Shown here piece after piece: positions 6,739 through 11,184 of a DNA stretch of 11,184 nt. Made by a program: the position numbers and the translations under genes. The stretch covers positions 1 to 11,184 of the forward strand of contig JAWODG010000066.1 of the NCBI GenBank assembly GCA_046483385.1, given 5' to 3'. The notes under the pieces are model-generated. The model saw only the letters and a program-made list of their open reading frames with translations, was not told the origin of the DNA and ran no database searches. The stretch comes from B1Sed10-231 sp046483385. Its GTDB lineage: Bacteria; Planctomycetota; Brocadiia; SM23-32. Numbering within the stretch: position 1 is the first letter of the stretch; each line of letters starts with the position of its first letter.

Positions 6739-8529
6739 ATGCTTCGTGAGACGCTTCGGAAATACTGGGGTTTCGACAGCTTCCTGCCGCTCCAGCGGGA
6801 GGCCATGGGCAGCGTGATGGAGGGGCGCGACTCGCTGGTGGTGCTGCCCACCGGCGGGGGCAAGTCGCTCTGCTACCAGGCACCCGCCATGGAGCTGGAC
6901 GGCACCGCCGTGGTCGTCAGTCCTCTCATCTCGCTGATGAAGGACCAGGTGGATGCACTGCGCGAGTGCGGTGTGCCCGCGGCGCGCTTCGACAGCAGCC
7001 TCTCTTTCCAGCACCAGCGCGAAGTCATCGACCAGTTCCAAACCGGGGAGCTGAAGCTGCTCTACGTCTCCCCCGAGCGGCTGATGTCCGAGCGCTTCGC
7101 GCACGAGCTGCGCGGCGGCCAGGTCTCCTTCATCGCCGTGGACGAGGTGCACTGCGTGAGCATGTGGGGCCACGATTTCCGGCCCGAGTACCGGAAGTTG
7201 GGGGCGCTAAAGGAGCACTTCCCCGACACCGCCCTGCACGCCTACACCGCCACCGCCACCCGCCAGGTGCGCGAGGACATCGTAGAGACGCTGGGGCTGG
7301 ACTCACCGGAGGTGCTGGTCGGCTCGTTCGACCGGCCCAATTTGGTCTACCGTGCCCGGCGGCGGGACAACGAGTTGTGGCAAGTGCGGCAGGTCATTGA
7401 CCGCCATCCCGGCCAGTCCGGCATCATCTACCGCATCCGGCGCAAGGACGTGGACGAGATGGCCGCCGCGCTGCGGGATGCCGGCTACTCGGCCCTCCCC
7501 TACCACGCCGGCATGGGGCCCGCCGAGCGGAAGAGCAACCAGAACGCCTTCTCCCGGGGTGAGACAGACATCATCGTCGCCACCGTGGCGTTCGGTATGG
7601 GTATCGACAAGCCCGACGTCCGCTACGTGGTGCACGCCGGGATGCCGAAGACGCTGGAGCACTACCAGCAGCAGAGCGGCCGCGCCGGACGCGACGGGCT
7701 GGAGGCGGAGTGCTGCATCTTCTACTCCGGGGGCGACTACCACACGTGGAAGTTTCTGCTGTCCGACGGCGACCCGGAGGTACAGCGCATCCACCTGCGG
7801 AAGCTGAGCGACATGTACAGCTTCTGCACGGACGTCGCCTGCCGACATCGAGCGCTGGTGGAGTACTTCGGCCAGCCGTTCGAGGAGGAGAGCTGCGGCG
7901 CGTGCGACTTCTGCCTGGGGGAGGTGGACTGCCTCGAGGACTCCCTCGAGACGGCGCAGAAGATACTCTCCTGCGTGGTCCGCCTGAACCAGCGGTTCGG
8001 GGCGACCTACACCGCCAACGTCCTGGTCGGCTCCAGCGCCGAGCGCATCGTCGAGAACCGGCACGACGAGCTGAGCACGTGGGGACTGCTGAGCGAGTAT
8101 CCCGTCCGGCAGGTGCGCACGTGGATTGAGCAGCTGGTGGCGCAGGGCTGCCTGTCCCGCACGGAGCGGTTCAAGGTGCTCAAGCTGACAGGTCGCGGCG
8201 CGGACGCCCTGCGGGGTGAGTGGCGCCCGCGCCTCTCCAGACCACGGGAGAAGGACGTGAGGACGGCCGCTATCGAGGAGGAAAGCTGGGAGGACGTCGA
8301 CCCGGAGCTGTTCGAGCATCTGCGCGCCCTGCGCAAGGAACTGGCGGACCGACGGGGCGTGCCCGCCTTCATGGTCTTCGGAGACGCGACGCTCCGCGGC
8401 ATATGCCGCCGCCGGCCGCGGACCCCAGCCGAGTTCCGGCAGATCAAGGGTATAGGCGAGGTCAAGTGCCGCCGCTACGCCGAAACCATTATCAAGGCCA
8501 TTCGCGGATTCGACGCTGATGGCGTGTAG
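6739..8529 (+). CDS. recQ: ATP-dependent DNA helicase RecQ
   Basis: A 596-residue 3'-5' DNA helicase used in recombination, gap processing and fork repair. All blocks are present: Gln19 (motif 0), Walker A LPTGGGKSLCY (36-46), DEVH (135-138, where most RecQ proteins have DEAH), AVDEVHCVSMWGHDFRPEY with the RecQ aromatic-rich loop, SFDRPN (196-201), and arginine-finger block QQSGRAGRDG (311-320). The zinc site follows with Cys368, Cys386, Cys389 and Cys392, then the winged helix (about 400-495) and an HRDC domain (about 521-590). Length and order match E. coli RecQ. A GTG at 6697 in the same frame adds 14 residues; neither start has a clear ribosome site, and ATG was chosen because homology starts there. 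Divergent from the AbrB-like gene and 73 bases upstream of the radical SAM gene. No disruption seen. Confidence 0.96.
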   Translation: MLRETLRKYWGFDSFLPLQREAMGSVMEGRDSLVVLPTGGGKSLCYQAPAMELDGTAVVVSPLISLMKDQVDALRECGVPAARFDSSLSFQHQREVIDQFQTGELKLLYVSPERLMSERFAHELRGGQVSFIAVDEVHCVSMWGHDFRPEYRKLGALKEHFPDTALHAYTATATRQVREDIVETLGLDSPEVLVGSFDRPNLVYRARRRDNELWQVRQVIDRHPGQSGIIYRIRRKDVDEMAAALRDAGYSALPYHAGMGPAERKSNQNAFSRGETDIIVATVAFGMGIDKPDVRYVVHAGMPKTLEHYQQQSGRAGRDGLEAECCIFYSGGDYHTWKFLLSDGDPEVQRIHLRKLSDMYSFCTDVACRHRALVEYFGQPFEEESCGACDFCLGEVDCLEDSLETAQKILSCVVRLNQRFGATYTANVLVGSSAERIVENRHDELSTWGLLSEYPVRQVRTWIEQLVAQGCLSRTERFKVLKLTGRGADALRGEWRPRLSRPREKDVRTAAIEEESWEDVDPELFEHLRALRKELADRRGVPAFMVFGDATLRGICRRRPRTPAEFRQIKGIGEVKCRRYAETIIKAIRGFDADGV

Positions 8530-8546
8530 CGGCGCCGCTCGTCGCC

Positions 8547-8552
8547 TATAAT
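8547..8552 (+). promoter_or_regulatory. -10 box upstream of the radical SAM gene
   Basis: A perfect TATAAT lies in the 73-base gap after recQ, 50 bases before the next ATG. No -35 match is found at 16-18 bases upstream. A 12-base perfect palindrome AGCGGCGCCGCT (8528-8539) lies where the -35 region would be and overlaps the recQ stop. It may be an activator-dependent promoter or chance. Confidence 0.35.
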
Positions 8553-8602
8553 ACCAGGTAAGCAGTGAGCTATCGGAAACGGCAGCAGATACGGGTTGCG
8601 AG

Positions 8603-9715
8603 ATGAGACGGAGAGAACTCCTGAAGGCCGCGGCGGCCGGTTTGGCCACCTGCCCGCTGGCGGCGTCCTGTTCGGCGGAGGCCGGCGAGCCTGCCGCCCT
8701 GAGCGACCACGAAGCGCTCGCGTGGGAGCCTATGGACGGCGCGCGCGTGCACTGCATGCTCTGCCCGCGGGAGTGCATCGTGCCCGACGGCGGGCGCGGC
8801 GCCTGCGGGGTGCGGGAGAACCGGGGCGGCACTTACCGCTCTCTTGTTTACGCCCGTGCCGCCGCGGCCCACGTGGATCCCATCGAGAAGAAGCCGCTCT
8901 TCCACGTCTTGCCCGGCGGGCGGGCCTTTTCCATCGCAACCGCCGGCTGCAACGTGGAGTGCCAGTTCTGCCAGAACTGGCGGCTCAGCCAGTCCCTGCC
9001 CGAAGACCTTCACACGCAGTACCTGCCCCCCGACAAGGTCGTCGAAGGGGCCCGGAAGCACGACTGCGAGGCCGTCGCCTTCACCTACAACGAACCCACC
9101 GTGTTCTACGAATACACGCTGGACACGGCGCGCGCCGCGCGGGAAGCCGGCGTCCACGCCGTGACCATCAGCAACGGTTTCATCCAGGCCGACCCGATGA
9201 AGCGCCTCTGCGAGTATCTGTCCGCGGTGAAGGTGGACCTGAAGGCGTTCACCGAGGACTTCTACCGCCGCTACGTGCGGGGCGGGCGGCTGAAGCCCGT
9301 GCTGGAGACCATCAAGAGGGTCCATGGGCTGGCCAAGCACCTTGAGCTGGTCATCCTGCTCATCCCGGGGCTGAACGATTCGGAAGACGAGATTCGGGAG
9401 ATGAGCCGCTGGGTGGCGAACGAAGTCGGGCCGGACGTGCCGATGCACTTCTCCCGCTGCCACCCCGCCTACAAGATGACCAATCTGGCCCGGACGCCGG
9501 AGCGGACGGTGGTGCGGGCCCGGGAGATCGCGGTCGAGGAGGGCATTCATTACGCCTACGTGGGCAACCTGCCGGGCCACGAATACGAGAGCACCTTCTG
9601 CCACTCCTGCGGGGAGAAGATCATCTCCCGTTACGCGTTTCATGTCGAGAAGCTGGCTATCAAGGACGGTGAGTGCGCTCACTGCGGCGCCGCCATACCC
9701 GGTGTCTGGGGGTGA
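8603..9715 (+). CDS. amrS: AmmeMemoRadiSam radical SAM enzyme with Tat-like leader
   Basis: A 370-residue radical SAM protein related to pyruvate formate-lyase activating enzymes. The [4Fe-4S] motif CNVECQFC is at 116-123 (Cys116, Cys120, Cys123), followed by QNW. An N-terminal cysteine block, CMLCPREC with CGVREN (Cys51, 54, 58, 68), and DPIEKKPL (92-99) are hallmarks of the AmmeMemoRadiSam branch. A C-terminal four-cysteine knuckle (Cys333, 336, 358, 361) ends in AAIPGVWG, also typical. Residues 1-30 are an extra leader: RRRELLK, a small-residue hydrophobic stretch, then ATCPLAASC, resembling a twin-arginine signal with a weak lipobox at Cys23. The reaction of the family is not established; partner AMMECR1 and Memo domains are absent from this window. 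A cytosolic start at Met44 (8732) is possible but its GGGAG is only 3 bases from the ATG. tspO follows at once. Confidence 0.92.
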   Translation: MRRRELLKAAAAGLATCPLAASCSAEAGEPAALSDHEALAWEPMDGARVHCMLCPRECIVPDGGRGACGVRENRGGTYRSLVYARAAAAHVDPIEKKPLFHVLPGGRAFSIATAGCNVECQFCQNWRLSQSLPEDLHTQYLPPDKVVEGARKHDCEAVAFTYNEPTVFYEYTLDTARAAREAGVHAVTISNGFIQADPMKRLCEYLSAVKVDLKAFTEDFYRRYVRGGRLKPVLETIKRVHGLAKHLELVILLIPGLNDSEDEIREMSRWVANEVGPDVPMHFSRCHPAYKMTNLARTPERTVVRAREIAVEEGIHYAYVGNLPGHEYESTFCHSCGEKIISRYAFHVEKLAIKDGECAHCGAAIPGVWG

Positions 9716-9743
9716 GATGCTTCTTCCAACGGGGGGGATACCA

Positions 9744-10226
9744 ATGGGGGAGAAGGGTCGGGCTGTCTCGGGGGCGATAGTGTTCGTTGTGCTGGTCTTT
9801 GCCGTGGCGGCCGCCGGGTCGCTGGCGACCGGCCGGTCTGTGGAGGGATGGTACGACCAGCTCGCCAAACCCTCATGGACGCCGCCGGGCTGGCTGTTCG
9901 GGCCCGTCTGGACCGTGCTCTACCTGATGATGGCGGCCGCGGCGTGGGCCGTGTGGTGGCGGAAGGGGCTGCGCGGGGCACGGCTTCCGCTGGGCCTGTG
10001 GCTCGGCCAGTTGCTGCTGAACGGGGCGTGGTCGGTCATCTTCTTCGGTCTGCACCAGCCGGGCTGGGCGCTGGCGGAGCTGGTCGTGCTGTGGGGAGCG
10101 ATACTGGCGACGCTCGTTGCATTCTGGCGCGTGGTCCCGGTGGCCGGCTGGCTGATGTTGCCTTACCAGTTGTGGGTGACGTTCGCGGGGGCGCTCAACT
10201 TCGCCATCTGGCGCCTGAACGCGTGA
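9744..10226 (+). CDS. tspO: TspO/MBR family tryptophan-rich sensory protein
   Basis: A 160-residue five-helix membrane protein of the TspO/peripheral benzodiazepine receptor family, which binds porphyrins and other tetrapyrroles and is linked to oxygen and stress responses. Family blocks are WYDQLAKPSWTPP (36-48), FGPVWTVLYLMMAAA (52-66), LLNGAWSVIFFGL (91-103) and PYQLWVTFAGALN (140-152), rich in the conserved tryptophans of the ligand pocket. The ATG at 9744, preceded by a run of G's about 7 bases upstream, gives a usual-length protein. An in-frame ATG at 9717, one base past the amrS stop and preceded by GGGGGTGAG, would add nine residues. Either way translation is probably coupled to amrS, and the two genes look like one transcription unit, perhaps with recQ. 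Confidence 0.94.
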   Translation: MGEKGRAVSGAIVFVVLVFAVAAAGSLATGRSVEGWYDQLAKPSWTPPGWLFGPVWTVLYLMMAAAAWAVWWRKGLRGARLPLGLWLGQLLLNGAWSVIFFGLHQPGWALAELVVLWGAILATLVAFWRVVPVAGWLMLPYQLWVTFAGALNFAIWRLNA

Positions 10227-10286
10227 GTGCGGTACCTCTGCGCCGCCCGGACTGCGCCGGCCCTCAGAAAGAATATGAAAAAAGGC

Positions 10287-10315
10287 ATGACAACGAAGGG
10301 TTCGTCCGTTAATAT
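10287..10315 (+). promoter_or_regulatory. Promoter candidate upstream of beta-helix gene
   Basis: ATGACA (10287-10292) and TAATAT (10310-10315) are 17 bases apart, matching 5/6 and 4/6 of the sigma70 consensus, in the only AT-rich patch of the region. Transcription would start near 10322, leaving a leader of about 440 bases before the ATG at 10763. The same bases can also form an RNA stem (10284-10318), so promoter and long RNA readings compete. Confidence 0.4.
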
Positions 10316-10400
10316 GCCTGCCACTGTCGAAAGGCCGGGTGGGACTTTGTCCGGCTTCGGCAGGTCGCATGTGTAGCCTTAAAGGAGCGGGAGAACTCCC

Positions 10401-10448
10401 ATGAGGGCTATTCATGCCGTCGGGCAAGGCCACTTCGGGCTCTCCTGA
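10401..10448 (+). CDS. Possible 15-residue leader peptide
   Basis: A short frame MRAIHAVGQGHFGLS follows AAAGGAG (10381-10387). The spacing of 13 bases is long, but the intervening GGGAG/CTCCC hairpin could shorten it. Both the ribosome site and the ATG lie inside the 10367-10417 hairpin, as in translation-controlled leaders. With no homology to judge by, it may be chance. Confidence 0.2.
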   Translation: MRAIHAVGQGHFGLS

Positions 10449-10690
10449 GCGCGGTTCTTTCCCGGGCTCCCTTGCCAGATGCTCGGGTTTGGGAGCGTGC
10501 TTTCGGCCCACTCCCCGGCTTGTTCCCCGACGCGTAACCTCTTATCTCACCTGCCGTTACGCACCCACCCCAAAGATGATCGTGCGCCGCGAGGGCGCCG
10601 GGGGCCGTTCCGATCTCCCTCCTCGGGCGCGCGTTGACGCGGTCTTTCCCCACTTGCATACCCCATCCGGGCCACCGCATGGCCCCACCC

Positions 10691-10709
10691 GCCGGCATGA
10701 TCGGCCGGC
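10691..10709. other. GCCGGC palindrome upstream of beta-helix gene
   Basis: GCCGGC (10691-10696) and GCCGGC (10704-10709) make a six-pair stem with a seven-base loop, about 50 bases before the next start codon. No U-tract follows. It could be an operator or leader stem. Confidence 0.3.
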
Positions 10710-10762
10710 AGGCGCAGATTCAACGCCGGACACCAATCCCCCCTGTTTCAGGAGCAGGTGAT

Positions 10763-11184
10763 ATGTCAGGCGGTAGAGCGTGTAGAGCCGTGCTGTTTCT
10801 GTTGGTCGCGCTGTTCGCGGTGTCGGGCTTCGTCCGGTCCGCGGAGGCTTTGGACAGGGATGCCAACGGGTGGAGCATCCTGAACGAGAGCGCCGACACC
10901 CGGAAGGTTTACGTCAGCAGCTCCGAGGGCAACGACAACAACGACGGGCTCTCGGAGTCGAGTCCCGTGGCGACCATCTCCCAGGGCCTCTCGCTGCTGA
11001 GAGATGGCTACCCGGACTGGCTGCTGCTCAAACGGGGCGACGTGTGGTACGAAAACCTCCAGGACTTATTAGGGAAGTCCGGCCGCAGAGAGTCGGAACG
11101 GTTGGTGGTGACAACCTACGGCTCATCCGGCGCGCGCCCGCTGCTCAAAACCGGCTCCAGCGGGGTTCTGAACCTGGCCGGCAA
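10763..11184 (+). CDS. Secreted protein, probable beta-helix, cut by window end
   Basis: An open frame of 140 codons runs without a stop to the right edge, so only the N-terminus is visible. The start is supported by AGGAG (10750-10754) 8 bases upstream of the ATG. Residues 1-28 are a signal peptide: Arg residues, the hydrophobic run AVLFLLVALFAVSGFV, then likely cleavage after SAEA. The following segment (about 46-75) reads RKVYVSSSEGNDNNDG with SPVATISQGLSLL. This is the opening typical of right-handed parallel beta-helix proteins such as pectate-lyase-like enzymes and large adhesins. LLLKRGDVWYENL continues in the same style. Function beyond export is unknown because the catalytic part, if any, lies outside the window. 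With the SGNH/glycosidase fusion it suggests interest in polysaccharides. It ends the long gene-free leader region, which may regulate it. Confidence 0.8.
   Translation, partial: MSGGRACRAVLFLLVALFAVSGFVRSAEALDRDANGWSILNESADTRKVYVSSSEGNDNNDGLSESSPVATISQGLSLLRDGYPDWLLLKRGDVWYENLQDLLGKSGRRESERLVVTTYGSSGARPLLKTGSSGVLNLAG

Larger units (their letters stand above)
10284..10515 (+). ncRNA. Structured leader RNA candidate
   Basis: A run of stems follows one after another: GGCAT/ATGCC around ACGAA/TTCGT (10284-10318); CCTGCC/GGCAGG (10317-10364) enclosing GCCGG/CCGGC (10334-10355); a long hairpin GCATG-TAGCC / GGCTA-CATGC (10367-10417) with a 2x2 internal loop and an inner GGGAG/CTCCC; GGCAAGG/CCTTGCC (10423-10476); and GGGAG/CTCCC (10491-10515). 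The first two overlap at 10317-10318. It precedes a secreted-protein gene on the same strand. No known riboswitch core was recognised. It may be a 5' leader regulator, a small RNA or stacked processing sites. The rest of the gap (10516-10762) shows only one palindrome and no credible gene. Confidence 0.35.

Noticed and set aside
7303..8832. 509-residue - strand frame opposite recQ and amrS
   Set aside because: Antisense to two recognised genes and without any recognisable motif; long empty antisense frames are expected at this base composition.
8570..9868. 432-residue - strand frame opposite amrS
   Set aside because: Shadow frame with no motif; the opposite strand has full radical SAM motifs.
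10291..10307. tRNA T-arm (GGGTTCGTCC)
   Set aside because: No D-arm, anticodon arm or acceptor stem can be placed around it.
10284..10420. Cyclic-di-GMP or cobalamin riboswitch
   Set aside because: GAAAGG and GGTGGGAC-like strings and CCACTG recall these families, but the conserved cores (GCAAA-containing GEMM segments, the full B12 box with its flanks) are not present in the right order.
10414..10761. 115-residue frame ending just before the beta-helix gene
   Set aside because: Its end near the next ATG is suggestive of coupling, but the product is a Pro/Arg-rich low-complexity string without a ribosome site, and it covers stem-loops of the leader.

Overview
This GC-rich bacterial window holds seven complete protein genes and one gene cut by the right edge. 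No phage, IS element, CRISPR array, tRNA or rRNA is visible. A very large secreted SGNH/glycoside-hydrolase fusion, the start of a secreted beta-helix protein, a radical SAM enzyme with a twin-arginine leader and palindrome-rich intergenic DNA together suggest a polysaccharide-degrading bacterium of a planctomycete-like or related lineage. That placement is an inference from gene content; no single marker fixes it.

Left part (1-1212): about 500 bases carry no gene but are packed with GC-rich hairpins. They include an A-tract/T-tract bidirectional terminator and lie between two near-identical 25-base direct repeats. Next comes an OsmC-type peroxide reductase on the + strand, with a clear -35/-10 promoter and a strong hairpin in its leader.

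Middle part (1213-6605), all on the - strand and convergent with osmC: the 1260-residue fusion (signal peptide, SGNH hydrolase, carbohydrate-binding-like sandwich, clan GH-A-like barrel, C-terminal beta domain) with its own promoter; an AI-2E family membrane permease; and a small AbrB/MazE-type DNA-binding protein with a perfect palindrome at its promoter and no toxin gene beside it.

Right part (6668-11184), all on the + strand and divergent from the antitoxin-like gene: a full-length RecQ helicase (helicase core, zinc site, winged helix, HRDC), an AmmeMemoRadiSam radical SAM enzyme with an N-terminal twin-arginine motif, and TspO placed immediately behind it. A gene-free stretch of about 535 bases follows. 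It contains a series of nested stem-loops and a possible 15-codon leader ORF. The 5' end of a secreted, probably beta-helix, protein then runs off the window.

The best candidates for something undescribed are the structured leader region at 10284-10515, the hairpin island between direct repeats at 8-359, and the exported-looking orphan AmrS paired with tspO. No convincing new multi-gene defence or mobile system is present.
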